In this document: positions 23,814-32,568 of the stretch, in pieces
Position numbering within the stretch: the stretch's first letter is position 1
Layout of the letters: every line of letters starts with the position of its first letter
Origin: Paraburkholderia madseniana
GTDB lineage: Bacteria; Pseudomonadota; Gammaproteobacteria; Burkholderiales; Burkholderiaceae
DNA: 36,573 bases
Direction of reading: 5' to 3'
NCBI RefSeq assembly: GCF_009690905.1
Contig: NZ_VOSW01000095.1
Location: 1 to 36,573, forward strand
Notes under the pieces: model-generated
Databases searched by the model: none
Seen by the model: only the letters and a program-made list of their open reading frames with translations
Told to the model about the DNA's origin: nothing
Position numbers and translations under genes: made by a program

Positions 23814-24911
23814 GTGAAGAAAACCATCAGCGCCATCGGTGGCGCACTTATCGCCATCGCGGCCCAATCCGCTTTCGCGCAAAGCTCGGTCACCCTGTAC
23901 GGCATCGTCGACACGAGCGTCCGCTATCTCACCAACGCCAATGCGAACAACGACAGCCAGGTATCGATGGGCGTCGGCCCGATCACCGGAAGCCGTTGGG
24001 GCTTGAAGGGTTCTGAAGACCTGGGCGGCGGCTTGTCTACGGTGTTCCGGCTTGAGAATGGCTTCAACCTGTGGAACGGCCAGTTTGCGAGCCAGAATAC
24101 CCTCTTCAACCGGATGGCTTATGTTGGGCTGTCTAGCAACCAGTATGGCACGGTGACCTTCGGTCGCCAGAATACGCCGCTATTCGACCAGCTAGGGAAC
24201 GTCTACGACCCGCTGACCGTCGGTAACTACGATCAGGACGGCTGGCTGCCTGGCGCACTCGGATACGGCCTGCGCCAGAACAACTCCGTCAAGTACAACG
24301 GCCAGTTCGGCGGCCTGAACGTGGAAGCCATGTATAGCTTTGGCGGTGTGGCCGGCAGCACCGGCGCGAACAACATGTACGGCTTGACGGCGGCCTATAC
24401 GTACGGCGGCTTGTCCCTTGATGCCGGCTTTCAGCAGAACAGCGATGCACACAACAACAAGTTCAATGTTGTCAACGTGAGCGCTGTCTATGCGTTCAGC
24501 ACGGTCAAGGCTTACGCAGGCTGGCTGCATGCGCAGGACAACACCGGTATGGTCGACCTTTTCATGTCGGCCGCGAACTCGCCGGCTGCCGCCTTTTCGG
24601 CGCCGGTGACGAATACCAACCGCATCGACGACGGCTTCTACGTCGGTACCACCTGGCAGGTCACGCCGCCGCTGCTGCTGACTGCCGCAGCCTACTACGA
24701 TCACTCCCGCAATGCGTTGAACGCCGACGGCACCACGCTCGGCCGCGGCGTCCGCTACTCGGGCGTGCTGCTAGCCGAATACTCGCTGTCCAAGCGGACC
24801 GAAGTGTATGGCACGGTCGATTTCATCCGCGGCACTGGCGCGGCGAAAGCAGACTTTCCAGGCCGCAACAACCAGACCGGCGTCGCGCTCGGCCTTCGCA
24901 ACATATTCTGA
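23814..24911 (+). CDS. Outer-membrane porin, OmpC-like (second copy)
   Basis: A 365-residue porin: signal peptide MKKTISAIGGALIAIAAQSA then FAQ, mature start SSVTLYGIVDTSV, GSRWGLKGSEDLGGGLSTVF, VGLSSNQYGTVTFGRQNTPL and a C-terminal strand ending LGLRNIF with terminal phenylalanine. The start is GTG at 23814, since GGGGAG lies 7 bases upstream and the signal peptide begins there; longer in-frame extensions (from 23646) would bury the signal peptide. It is related to the first porin but diverges in the loops, suggesting a different solute preference. A weak hairpin follows the stop. Confidence 0.93.
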   Translation: MKKTISAIGGALIAIAAQSAFAQSSVTLYGIVDTSVRYLTNANANNDSQVSMGVGPITGSRWGLKGSEDLGGGLSTVFRLENGFNLWNGQFASQNTLFNRMAYVGLSSNQYGTVTFGRQNTPLFDQLGNVYDPLTVGNYDQDGWLPGALGYGLRQNNSVKYNGQFGGLNVEAMYSFGGVAGSTGANNMYGLTAAYTYGGLSLDAGFQQNSDAHNNKFNVVNVSAVYAFSTVKAYAGWLHAQDNTGMVDLFMSAANSPAAAFSAPVTNTNRIDDGFYVGTTWQVTPPLLLTAAAYYDHSRNALNADGTTLGRGVRYSGVLLAEYSLSKRTEVYGTVDFIRGTGAAKADFPGRNNQTGVALGLRNIF

Positions 24912-24918
24912 TTCGTGC

Positions 24919-24939
24919 TGCCCGGTTTGCCGCCGGGCA
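24919..24939 (+). terminator. Hairpin after the second porin gene
   Basis: TGCCCGG (24919-24925) pairs with CCGGGCA (24933-24939) across a 7-base loop, 8 bp after the stop codon. No clear T-tract follows, so the terminator role is tentative. Confidence 0.45.
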
Positions 24940-25860
24940 TCGCGCTTCCGAACCACCGGCGCGCGCTTTTTCTATACGCGCGCAGGTGGGGCGCAATGTG
25001 CTGCGGATGACCGGTCCGGCCGACAACACGCCTGACGTGTGCGGCGCACGAAGGGCCGTTATCGGGGCGGAGCGGTCCTTCGAACGTCCGGGTGAAAGCG
25101 TGGGGCAACGTCAGTAGATGGCCGAACCCGGAGCCCGTCAGTCACCGGCTCTGCCTCGACGCGAATTTCCCTTGTCGACCCTTCCCGTACGGCCACCTTC
25201 TGTGCACGTATGGCGGGATTACGCGTCGAACGGGACATTCGGCGGATACGCGGTAAAGTACACAGCGTCAAGCAGGACGGCCGGTCGTCGAATGGACCGT
25301 GCTGCTAGTGTCGCTGGCTTCCGCTGGTGTGTTCATCCTCGCCGTACGCCTCGCCATAGAGAAAAGGTTCGGCGATCCGAGACGGAACGCTCCGCGGCAC
25401 GGTCACTGCGATTCGAAAGCGCCTTGGATGCTCGCAGTCGAAGGCCGTAGCCCTTCGCAAACATCTCGTGCAACACACGCAATCCAGTCAGGCGACGACT
25501 AAAGCGATAAGTCAATCCTCAGAACCGCGAGAGGAGCGATACGCAGCGAAAAGCATCCAAGCCGCTCCGGCAACGCAAAAAAAAAGATACCGGCCGCGCG
25601 CAATACACTGCATCGCTCGGCCGGCCCTGAAATCGCGCCGAATCCCGCGTAGGCTGGCGCCGCGCCGGCCGGCGGCCAACTGCATCAAAACGAGCCCCCA
25701 AGAGGAGAGCAGGCGGGGAGGCGGACTGCGATCTTGAAGCTGCTGGGACCACCCTCGGCCCGCACGACCGATCGGCGGCCGCATTGGCGCGCACGGTTGC
25801 CGGACCGCCCCCCCAGCCCGCTGTAGGCCAGCAAAACGTGCCGGGGGCATATTTCGCACT
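24940..25860. other. Long stretch without a supportable gene
   Basis: About 920 bp with no recognised family in any frame. A short plus-strand frame from GTG 25299 (starting MLLVSLASAGVFILAVRLAI) has one membrane-helix-like segment but no ribosome site and an odd C-terminus. A run of A residues lies near 25576-25586. It may be decayed coding sequence. Confidence 0.35.
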
Positions 25861-26430
25861 TTACTTATCGTTTTCATCAAACTTAACAATCCTCTGGCCT
25901 TGCATGCCAAGACCGGCCATCAGGCCCGTTTGGCCAAAAATGAACGAGTAGACATCGGATTTCAACGTAGTAGTTGTCATAGACCTGGCCATCCCTGCAT
26001 CCACTACTACGACACTCGGCCCCATACCAACCGATAATCCGGCGCCGCTGGTGAGCGTAGTCATAGCCGAGTCGGTCATGAGAAACAAGGCCTCCGAGAA
26101 CGATTGGGCGCCAGCCTGCAGGCCATACGAGACTGCGCGTGCTCTGTAGTATCCAAGGACTTTCCCGTCTGGACCAAACATCACCCCTTTCCCGCCTTGC
26201 GCACCGACGATAAGCCCGGCCTTGACAATGTCGGGAAACACGACGACGGCCTTCGCCTGGTATTGGAGTTCCTTCGCCTTTGGAGTGCTGGCAAATAGTT
26301 GTTGAAGTGCCGCTTGCGCTTTGTCGACTAACTCAGGGTCTCCGCCATTAGCAACGGTCGGGTTCGTCGAGCAGGCCACGACAAACAGAAAGACAGGAAT
26401 CGCGAGAACAAACCGAAGGGATCTGATCAT
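25861..26430 (-). CDS. SYLF-domain (Ysc84-like) lipoprotein
   Basis: A 189-residue protein with a lipoprotein signal (MIRSLRFVLAIPVFLFVVAC) and cysteine at the +1 position, then a SYLF domain (formerly DUF500) over most of the mature part: ELQYQAKAVVVFPDIVKAGL, GGKGVMFGPDGKVLGYYRA, and GPSVVVVDAGMA. In eukaryotes SYLF domains bind phosphoinositides; in bacteria such lipoproteins are of uncertain function, with envelope or lipid binding proposed. ATG at 26430 follows GGAG by 8 bases; an upstream start at 26478 would put extra residues before the signal. It is a single gene with an inverted repeat 103-120 bp upstream. Confidence 0.9.
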   Translation of the reverse strand: MIRSLRFVLAIPVFLFVVACSTNPTVANGGDPELVDKAQAALQQLFASTPKAKELQYQAKAVVVFPDIVKAGLIVGAQGGKGVMFGPDGKVLGYYRARAVSYGLQAGAQSFSEALFLMTDSAMTTLTSGAGLSVGMGPSVVVVDAGMARSMTTTTLKSDVYSFIFGQTGLMAGLGMQGQRIVKFDENDK

Positions 26431-26532
26431 GATGCAGGCTCCATTAAACATATCGTAATCGCGGTATTGAGCGCGCACGCGCCGCGACAGCGAGACTCAC
26501 ATGAATAGTGGTAGTTGCGGTCCGATCAAACA

Positions 26533-26550
26533 ATTGGACCTTGGTCCAAT
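26533..26550. promoter_or_regulatory. Inverted repeat upstream of the SYLF gene (candidate operator)
   Basis: ATTGGACC (26533-26540) and GGTCCAAT (26543-26550) form perfect 8-bp arms around TT. The spacing and lack of T-tract suit a dimeric repressor or activator site. It lies 103-120 bp upstream of the minus-strand SYLF start. Confidence 0.45.
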
Positions 26551-27026
26551 AGCGTTGTCCTGAGTCAGCCGACCAAGAACTCCGTCGACGACGGATGATG
26601 GGTGAGACGGATGGCCGTTAACCGAAAGCTTTAGATCCCTCGATAGGCCTAGCCGGGCGTCCCTTGATGGCCGCATCCCATCCGAAGCTGAACTTCCGTG
26701 ACCATGACCGGATCTTGCCCGCGATCAAGTCGATTCACACGCCAGATGTTGCCGGCGGAAATACACTCCTCACCGCCGCCGCCAACGATGACATGCTCGT
26801 CGGTTCCATTGCCGCCGGAGCAGGCAAGAATTTCCGGACCGACAACGTCAGTATTGCTATGGTTGTTCGGCACATAGGCTTTCGCCTGGGTTATACCCGG
26901 AAACACTACCCTGAGCCCTTAAGGACGTGCTAAAAATAGTCGATATCCCGTAAGCGCGAGTGAAGGTCCGGTCCGGAGATTGGAGAATCCCACGCGGTCT
27001 GTCGCACGGAATTCCGAGGTGAAAGT
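26551..27026. other. Intergenic stretch, possibly decayed coding sequence
   Basis: About 475 bp. A plus-strand frame (26664-26933) contains GGNTLLTAAANDDMLVG, faintly like RTX calcium-binding repeats, but with no repeat array and no ribosome site. GAGGTG at 27016 is the ribosome site of the next gene. Confidence 0.3.
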
Positions 27027-28235
27027 ATGGAAAAAAAAGTGCTCGTCGCGGTAGCCGCTGCGCTTATGTCTTCTGTGGGCGCGCTGCATCCCGAATCCGC
27101 CCGTGCCGCTGATGCCGCAGCCTCGGCCTTCGAAGACTCGACCGTCGACGCATCTCTCGACCCCGGCGAAAAACGCGTCTCTACCGATGCCGACATTCAG
27201 GCGCGCCTGGCAGACCTGCGCTATGCGTATTTCATCGGCTATAACGCGCGCGCCAGGGAAGACTCGAAATCCTATGCGACGTTGGGCGACGAAGTGAAGC
27301 ATCGGCAAAAGCAGCTTGCTGTGCCGGCCATGCCCGCATCGCCGAAGCCGGTTGCCGAGCGGGTTGCATCCCCAAGGCGGGTCGTAGCGCAAGCCGCGCC
27401 GCTGAGGCAAGTATCCGCGCCGGTCACATCGCCGAAGCGGGATGCTGCTGCGCGAGCCACGCCGCCCCGGCAGGTCGTCGCGCAGGCCGGCCCTGTGCTG
27501 CTGAAGCACGGCTCCGCGCAAGTCGCGTCTGCGCCGCCGAAGCGGGTCTCTGCACCGGTCGCGGTCGCGTCGTTGAAGCAGGCTTCACTGCGGGTTACGC
27601 CGCCTAAGCGGGCTGAAATGCAGCCCGTGCCTCTGAAGCAAGTTTCTACGCGGACTACGTCGCCGAAGCTGTTTGCCACCGAGTCCGAGCCTCCCATACT
27701 GATTCCGACGCAATCCGTGACGGCATTGCCGCATGATGACGACGCGCAGTTGACGCAGAGGCGCGATTTGCAGAACGCTCAGCGGGCGGTGCCGCAATAT
27801 CGGCAGGCCGATGAGGAACCGCAATACGCGGCGGAGCAGGGGACTCAAGCGGCTTACAACCGGCAAGCCCGGCAATATCAGAATCAGCAGCTCCAGCAAT
27901 ACGCAGCGACGCCGGCGTATAACCAGACGTCAACAGAGTCTCAGGAGTCAGGTGGGTACGCCAGGCGGGAATACGCGCCGCCGCCTCGAACTGTTCAGCC
28001 TAACCAATACGCGCCAGCTCCGTATCCGCCCGCGCGGTACCAACCGGCTGACGCGCAGTCCGCCTATGTACCTCGGCCGCCCACTCAAGCAGCGGCGCAG
28101 CAGGTCATCATAGTGGGCCGCCCGCCTGCCTATCCGGCATACAACGAGATGTACACGCCGCCTGAACTGCGCCGGCCGTACCCCACCGGTTACGGCAATC
28201 CGGCGCAGCCTGTCGGATATCAGGGATGGGAGTAG
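27027..28235 (+). CDS. Exported Pro/Gln/Tyr-rich repeat protein of unknown function
   Basis: A 402-residue protein. Residues 1-27 look like a signal peptide ending ESARA. Residues about 30-95 may be folded (DIQARLADLRYAYFIGYNAR). Residues about 100-230 are degenerate repeats of about 15-20 residues with S/P-P-K/R-R and V-A-Q or V-S-A motifs, strongly basic. The last 140 residues are rich in Gln, Tyr, Pro and Ala (QYRQADEEPQYAAEQ, YAPAPYPPARYQP). The composition suggests a disordered periplasmic or surface protein that might span or bind the cell wall, but no family is recognised. ATG at 27027 follows GAGGTG by 5 bases. It is a single gene. Confidence 0.7.
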   Translation: MEKKVLVAVAAALMSSVGALHPESARAADAAASAFEDSTVDASLDPGEKRVSTDADIQARLADLRYAYFIGYNARAREDSKSYATLGDEVKHRQKQLAVPAMPASPKPVAERVASPRRVVAQAAPLRQVSAPVTSPKRDAAARATPPRQVVAQAGPVLLKHGSAQVASAPPKRVSAPVAVASLKQASLRVTPPKRAEMQPVPLKQVSTRTTSPKLFATESEPPILIPTQSVTALPHDDDAQLTQRRDLQNAQRAVPQYRQADEEPQYAAEQGTQAAYNRQARQYQNQQLQQYAATPAYNQTSTESQESGGYARREYAPPPRTVQPNQYAPAPYPPARYQPADAQSAYVPRPPTQAAAQQVIIVGRPPAYPAYNEMYTPPELRRPYPTGYGNPAQPVGYQGWE

Positions 28236-28569
28236 GCGCACTCACTCGCATGTGCCGCTGGGCGCGCGACTCACGTATGCAACGGGCCGTTACAGGCGTC
28301 CCGTTTCCATGATGGCAGCAACATGCGCATGCCGGACACGTGCGATGGCACTGCCGTGACTCCGGCCGCCCATCAGGGCGATTCCTGCGAAGGTCCATAA
28401 TCGTACCGATTGTCGCCACTGGCGCATTCCCAACCGGCGTGACTCGGCGGCTGGTTCATGCCGAAACTTGCTGGATGGGTAACGGGGGCGTCTCGGCCGA
28501 TACCGTTGCAGGCGGCTTTCGTTAGAATGTGTTTGCGATCCTTATATTCGTTTATAACCGGAGACAAAC
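28236..28569 (+). other. Intergenic region upstream of the aminotransferase gene
   Basis: No gene seen in 334 bp. The last 60 bp turn AT-rich (TATATT at 28543-28548 and TATAAC at 28553-28558 are -10-like) and GGAG at 28560 is the ribosome site for the GTG start at 28570. Confidence 0.4.
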
Positions 28570-29697
28570 GTGCCAGGCTTACTTCCCGATGTCGACCGCG
28601 AGGGACTGCTCGAGTATTCAGTCGTGTACACCGACCGATCAATCAATCATATGTCGCAGCTCTTTCAAGGAGTCATGCGTGATGTTTCCGGTTCTCTGAA
28701 GAAAGTCTACAACGCGAAGTCGGCCGTTGTCGTGCCGGGCAGCGGGACGTTCGGCATGGAAGCCGTTGCCCGGCAGTTCGCAACGGGCAAGAAGTGTCTG
28801 GTGATTCGCAATGGCTTGTTCAGTTTTCGCTGGTCGCAGATTTTCGACATGGGCGGCATTCCGTCTGAATCGATCGTGCTGAAGGCGCGCCCGGTCGAAC
28901 AAGGGAGACAGGCTGCCTATGCACCGCCACCGATCGAAGAGGTGGTCGCTGCGATCAGGGAAAACAAGCCGGATCTGGTCTTTGCGCCGCATGTCGAAAC
29001 CGCATCCGGGATCATGCTGCCGGACGCTTATTTGCGCGCGGTGGCCGACGCTGTGCATGCCGTCGACGGCATGTTTGTACTGGATTGCATCGCGTCCGGC
29101 ACGGTCTGGGTCGACATGAAGGCGAGCGGCGTTGACGTCCTGATCAGCGCGCCGCAAAAGGGATGGAGCGCGTCACCGTGCTGCGGGCTGGTCATGCTTA
29201 GCCCGCTTGCCCGCGAAAGAATCGACAAAACAACTAGCACCAGTTTCGCTTGTGATCTTCGCAAATGGCTGCAGATCATGGAAGCCTACGAGAACGGTGG
29301 GTTCGCGTACCACGCAACGATGCCCACGGACGGTCTCGCTACGTTGCGTGATGTTATGAAGGAGACCGAGGCATACGGCTTCGATAAAGTGAGAGTAGAG
29401 CAGCTTGAACTCGGCAAGCGCGTTCGCTCACTCCTCGTGGACAAGGGTTTCAAAAGCGTGGCGGCCGAAGGTTTTGAGGCTCCGGGCGTCGTCGTCAGCT
29501 ACACGGACGATGACGGAATACGATCGGGTAAGAAGTTCGCTGATGCCGGCTTGCAGATCGCGCCTGGCGTTCCCCTTCAATGCGACGAGCCTGAAGATTT
29601 CAAGACCTTCCGCATTGGGTTATTCGGCCTGGACAAACTGCATGACGTTGAAGGTGCGGTGGCCAGGCTCGCGAAGGCGCTGGACAGTATTCTTTAG
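28570..29697 (+). CDS. Class V PLP-dependent aminotransferase (serine-pyruvate/alanine-glyoxylate type)
   Basis: A 375-residue fold-type I PLP enzyme. Conserved marks are PGSGTFGMEAV (56-66, cofactor phosphate region), D172 in VLDCIASGTVWVD (contacts the pyridine nitrogen), and K197 in LISAPQKGWSASP, the Schiff-base lysine. The length fits alanine-glyoxylate/serine-pyruvate aminotransferases, which move an amino group to a small oxo-acid in the cytosol. The start is GTG at 28570 with GGAG 6 bases before it. It stands alone, with no operon partner. Two segments (residues about 69-88 and 226-264) recur 3.8 kb downstream as an internally deleted copy. A run of ten T residues follows the stop, and then unusual inverted repeats. 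Confidence 0.92.
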   Translation: MPGLLPDVDREGLLEYSVVYTDRSINHMSQLFQGVMRDVSGSLKKVYNAKSAVVVPGSGTFGMEAVARQFATGKKCLVIRNGLFSFRWSQIFDMGGIPSESIVLKARPVEQGRQAAYAPPPIEEVVAAIRENKPDLVFAPHVETASGIMLPDAYLRAVADAVHAVDGMFVLDCIASGTVWVDMKASGVDVLISAPQKGWSASPCCGLVMLSPLARERIDKTTSTSFACDLRKWLQIMEAYENGGFAYHATMPTDGLATLRDVMKETEAYGFDKVRVEQLELGKRVRSLLVDKGFKSVAAEGFEAPGVVVSYTDDDGIRSGKKFADAGLQIAPGVPLQCDEPEDFKTFRIGLFGLDKLHDVEGAVARLAKALDSIL

Positions 29698-29725
29698 GGC
29701 ATTTTTTTTTTGTTTTGCGGAGGAT

Positions 29726-29823
29726 GTGCGTATTGGTCGTCATCGCGAACGCCTCGGGAGGAGGAAACCGAGGCTAGGCTATACGCACTATTCGGCCTTA
29801 TGGAAAGCTTCGCATAAGGCCGA
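29726..29823. repeat. Nested inverted repeats downstream of the aminotransferase gene
   Basis: Two structures lie side by side. In the first, GTGCGTAT (29726-29733) pairs with ATACGCAC (29781-29788) and encloses GCCTCGG (29751-29757) / CCGAGGC (29768-29774). The second is a near-perfect 32-bp palindrome with 11-bp arms (29792-29802 and 29813-29823) centred on AAGCTT. They lie between the aminotransferase stop and an IS30 fragment; a recombination site, IS scar or structured RNA is possible. Confidence 0.5.
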
Positions 29824-29873
29824 TCAACGGTCTGGCACTTCGCATCGGTGATCGGCAGGTCATCGGGGCGGAT

Positions 29874-29951
29874 TCAACCGGGGGATGCAATAGTTTGCTG
29901 GAATCGCTCGGCTGGCGTCTCGTAGCCCAGGGTCTTTCTCGGACGCTCGCT
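29874..29951 (-). pseudogene. IS30-family transposase, C-terminal remnant
   Basis: The minus strand encodes SERPRKTLGYETPAERFQQT and a stop soon after. RPRKTLGYETPAERF is the diagnostic C-terminal block of IS30-family transposases. Upstream sequence does not continue the family, so only about 25 codons remain. The rest of the gap to 30114 has no other gene. Confidence 0.8.
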
Positions 29952-30075
29952 ACGCACGATTTCAACGTCCGTTCGGCCCCGAAGTTGTTATGGAATCCTG
30001 CATTCAGTGCGCCGTTACCCGCCGAGCTGAGGCACGCCGAAGCCGCGCCGCTGCCTGCCAGCGGGCCACAAACCG

Positions 30076-30095
30076 CCAGCCTGTTCCAGGGCTGG
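30076..30095 (-). terminator. Hairpin downstream of the helicase gene
   Basis: CCAGCC / GGCTGG arms (30076-30081, 30090-30095) with an 8-base loop lie 20 bp after the helicase stop on the minus strand and are followed there by CGGTTTG. The T-tract is weak, so this is only a candidate. Confidence 0.4.
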
Positions 30096-30114
30096 TGTTA
30101 CTCATCCCCACGGA

Positions 30115-31548
30115 TCAGGGTTGGCGTTTGCCGCGGCCACCAGCGGGTTTGCCAGCCGGCTTACGTGAACCCGCAGCTGGCTTGCTGCGTGGCTTTTGCA
30201 CGCTGAATGGGCTACCGCTGGAAAAGCTTGTGCCTTTGCCCGCGGCCACAGTGCCCTGCGCCGCAGGCTTGCGTTTGTTTTCGCCACTTTGCGGGCGCGG
30301 TTTATTGCTGGGCACCTGCGTGGCGCGCGGCGCAGCTTGCGGCACTTTGGGCTTCTTGGGCTTTTTGGGTTTCTTGATGATCTCGCCTGTCGCGCTAGTT
30401 TGCGGCACGCGGTGTTCGGCTTCAAAACCCGGCTCTTCTTCACGGCGCAGTGTTTGCCGGATCAGCGCTTCAATCGCGGCCAGTTGCGGCGCTTCATCGG
30501 CACACACAAGGGACACCGCCACGCCGCTGGCGCCCGCGCGGCCGGTACGGCCAATACGGTGCACATAGTCTTGCGCCACGATCGGCAGATCAACGTTGAT
30601 CACCAGCGGCAGGTCGTCGATATCCAGCCCGCGTGCAGCCACATCGGTGGCCACCAGCATACTTACTTCGCCCGTCTTGAAGCGCTCCAGCGCACGCAGG
30701 CGCGCGGGTTGCGGCTTGTCGCCGTGGATGGTGTCGACCGCATAGCCCGCTTCATCCAGCATGGCCGCCAGGTAATCCACGCCAATGCGGGTTTTGACGA
30801 ACACCAGCGCGTGCTCCCAGTTGTTCTCAGCCACAAGGTGCATGAAGAGGTCAGGCTTGTTCTTTTTATCCACCGGCACCACCCACTGCTTAATCTTGCT
30901 GGCCGTGGCATTGGGCGGGCTGACGCTGATATTGACCGGGCTGCGCAGAATGCCCGCCGCCATGGCGCGGATATCATCGGTAAATGTGGCAGAGAACAGC
31001 AGGGTCTGGCGCTGAGCGGGCAAGGCAGCAAAGACGGCGTTGAGTTCGCGCGCAAAGCCCAGATCCAGCATGCGGTCGGCTTCATCCAGCACCAGCGTTT
31101 GTACTTGATCAAACTGCACTGCGTTCTGGCGATTGAGATCTAGCAAACGGCCCGGCGTGGCAACGAGCACATCCACGCCTTTGCGCAACTTCATCATCTG
31201 CGGGTTGATACTCACGCCGCCGTAGGCGGCCAGAAATCGTAAGTCGAGGCCTTTGCCGTATTCGATAAAGCTTTGCAGCACTTGTTCTGCCAGTTCACGC
31301 GTGGGCACCAGCACCAGAACACGCGCGCGGTTGCTGGACACCGCCGGGCCGTGTTGCACTAGCCGTTGCAACAGCGGCAGCGCAAAACCCGCCGTTTTGC
31401 CAGTGCCGGTCTGTGCCGCAGCCATGACGTCCTTGCCACTGAGCACAGCAGGAATCGCCTTGGCCTGCACCGGCGTAGGTGTCTGGTAATTGAGGTCCTG
31501 CACATTACGCAGCAAGGGATCGATCAGGCCAAGCGAGGCAAAAGACAT
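30115..31548 (-). CDS. rhlE: DEAD-box ATP-dependent RNA helicase, RhlE type
   Basis: A 477-residue helicase with all core motifs: Q motif around YQTPTPVQAKAIP (21-33), Walker A AQTGTGKT (45-52), PTRELA (82-87), TPGR (131-134), DEAD (155-158), SAT (186-188), TDVAARGLDID (301-311) and HRIGRTGR (330-337). The last 90 residues are a Lys/Pro/Arg-rich disordered tail containing IKKPKKPKKPK, as in RhlE proteins, where it binds RNA. Such enzymes unwind short RNA duplexes in ribosome assembly and RNA decay. ATG at 31548 opens the family sequence (MSFASLGL). It is divergent from the YafY-type remnant, with a 221-bp gap. Assignment to RhlE rather than another DEAD-box group rests on the N-terminal core and the tail. 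Confidence 0.9.
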   Translation of the reverse strand: MSFASLGLIDPLLRNVQDLNYQTPTPVQAKAIPAVLSGKDVMAAAQTGTGKTAGFALPLLQRLVQHGPAVSSNRARVLVLVPTRELAEQVLQSFIEYGKGLDLRFLAAYGGVSINPQMMKLRKGVDVLVATPGRLLDLNRQNAVQFDQVQTLVLDEADRMLDLGFARELNAVFAALPAQRQTLLFSATFTDDIRAMAAGILRSPVNISVSPPNATASKIKQWVVPVDKKNKPDLFMHLVAENNWEHALVFVKTRIGVDYLAAMLDEAGYAVDTIHGDKPQPARLRALERFKTGEVSMLVATDVAARGLDIDDLPLVINVDLPIVAQDYVHRIGRTGRAGASGVAVSLVCADEAPQLAAIEALIRQTLRREEEPGFEAEHRVPQTSATGEIIKKPKKPKKPKVPQAAPRATQVPSNKPRPQSGENKRKPAAQGTVAAGKGTSFSSGSPFSVQKPRSKPAAGSRKPAGKPAGGRGKRQP

Positions 31549-31769
31549 TGGCGTATTCCGGGCTAAAGCCGCAATTCTAGCGGTTACCGCCTGATTGCGC
31601 CGCGCAGATCAAAGGTCAAAAAGATCGACGTTGATCGCCACTGAAAAACGTAGCGGTCCACACAGATCGTCAACAATGCGATATCTATCCGGAAGCAACC
31701 TGTTGCATTCGGTTCGAAGTAACCGATAGCCTCGTCGATTTACTTGAGTTCCGATATCAGGATCAACAT

Positions 31770-32147
31770 ATGGCCCGCTCTGAACGTCTTCTTAGTCTCC
31801 TGCAAGTGCTACGGCGTTACCGACGTCCCGTGCGTGGTCAAGCTTTGGCCGAGGAACTCGGTGTGAGCATTCGCACGCTATACCGGGACATCGCCAGTTT
31901 GCAGGCGCAAGGAGCGATGATCGAGGGGGAGCCGGGCGTTGGTTACGTGATGAAACCGGGTTTCATGCTGCCACCAATGATGTTCCGCTCAGAGGAACTC
32001 GATGCTTTGGTTCTTGGCATGCGCTGGGTGGCTGATCGCTGCGACAAGACGCTATCGGACGGCGCGCTGAGCGCGCTTGCGAAGATAGCCGCACGATACT
32101 GCCAGAATCTGACAGCATCGTCTTTTAGACTGAGCTCCCTTTCTTAG
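31770..32147 (+). pseudogene. YafY-type regulator, truncated (WYL domain missing)
   Basis: The first ~110 residues match YafY/DeoR-type regulators (MARSERLLSLLQVLRRYRRP, then LAEELGVSIRTLYRDIASLQ and EGEPGVGYVMKPGFMLPPMM). Intact members run to about 230 residues with a WYL ligand-sensing domain. Here similarity breaks after SALAKIAA near 32097; the next frame reads ILPESDSIVF and a stop, which continues the family pattern better and points to a frameshift followed by loss of the rest. The remnant keeps a full winged helix and could still bind DNA. It ends 13 bp before a VOC gene, a common genomic partner of YafY regulators. Confidence 0.75.
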
Positions 32148-32160
32148 CCAGGAGCTCAAA

Positions 32161-32535
32161 ATGAAGTTTGCGTCTGTTCGTGTTGTTACCCAGGATATCG
32201 AAGGTCTGGTCGAGTTTTACCGAAGGCTTTCCGGTCTCGAGGCTGTACGGCCGGCTGATGGGTTTGCGGAAATACAATTCGAAGAGGCGGTGCTTGCGAT
32301 TTCGTCTGAGCACCTGATCAAGCTGTTTAATGTCGGTGCCGCCACTGCGGCTGCGAATCGGTCGGCGATCCTGGAGTTTGAAGTGGAGGACGTTGATGCA
32401 GTGTTCGAACGGATGAATGCGTCGGGGACAGAAATCGTTATGCCGACGACGTTGATGCCGTGGGGCAATCGCGCTCTCTTGCTGCGCGACCCGGATGGGA
32501 ACCTCGTCAACATATTTTCTCGACCCAAGCGTTGA
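32161..32535 (+). CDS. VOC (glyoxalase/bleomycin-resistance) superfamily protein
   Basis: A 124-residue single-domain VOC protein: opening MKFASVRVVTQDIEGLVEFY, a central EFEVEDVDAVFERMNASG, and the C-terminal RALLLRDPDGNLVNIFS with the metal-site-like glutamate position replaced by N/I residues. VOC proteins act as dimers in glyoxalase, dioxygenase or drug-sequestering roles; the substrate is not predictable. ATG at 32161 follows AGGAG by 6 bases. It lies directly after the broken YafY-type regulator and before the aminotransferase fragment. Confidence 0.85.
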   Translation: MKFASVRVVTQDIEGLVEFYRRLSGLEAVRPADGFAEIQFEEAVLAISSEHLIKLFNVGAATAAANRSAILEFEVEDVDAVFERMNASGTEIVMPTTLMPWGNRALLLRDPDGNLVNIFSRPKR

Positions 32536-32568
32536 GAAAGTCCACCGGACCACGGTAACTTTCCCTGA

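Noticed and set aside
25299..25502. Small membrane-protein frame starting at GTG 25299
   Set aside because: One hydrophobic stretch but no ribosome site and an implausible C-terminus.
26664..26933. Possible RTX-like calcium-binding repeat gene
   Set aside because: Only one weak GG-rich motif, no repeat array, no ribosome site; kept as possible decay only.
29751..29823. Integron attC (59-base element)
   Set aside because: Inverted repeats are present but the conserved core sites (GTTRRRY / RYYYAAC) are not, and there is no integrase gene nearby.
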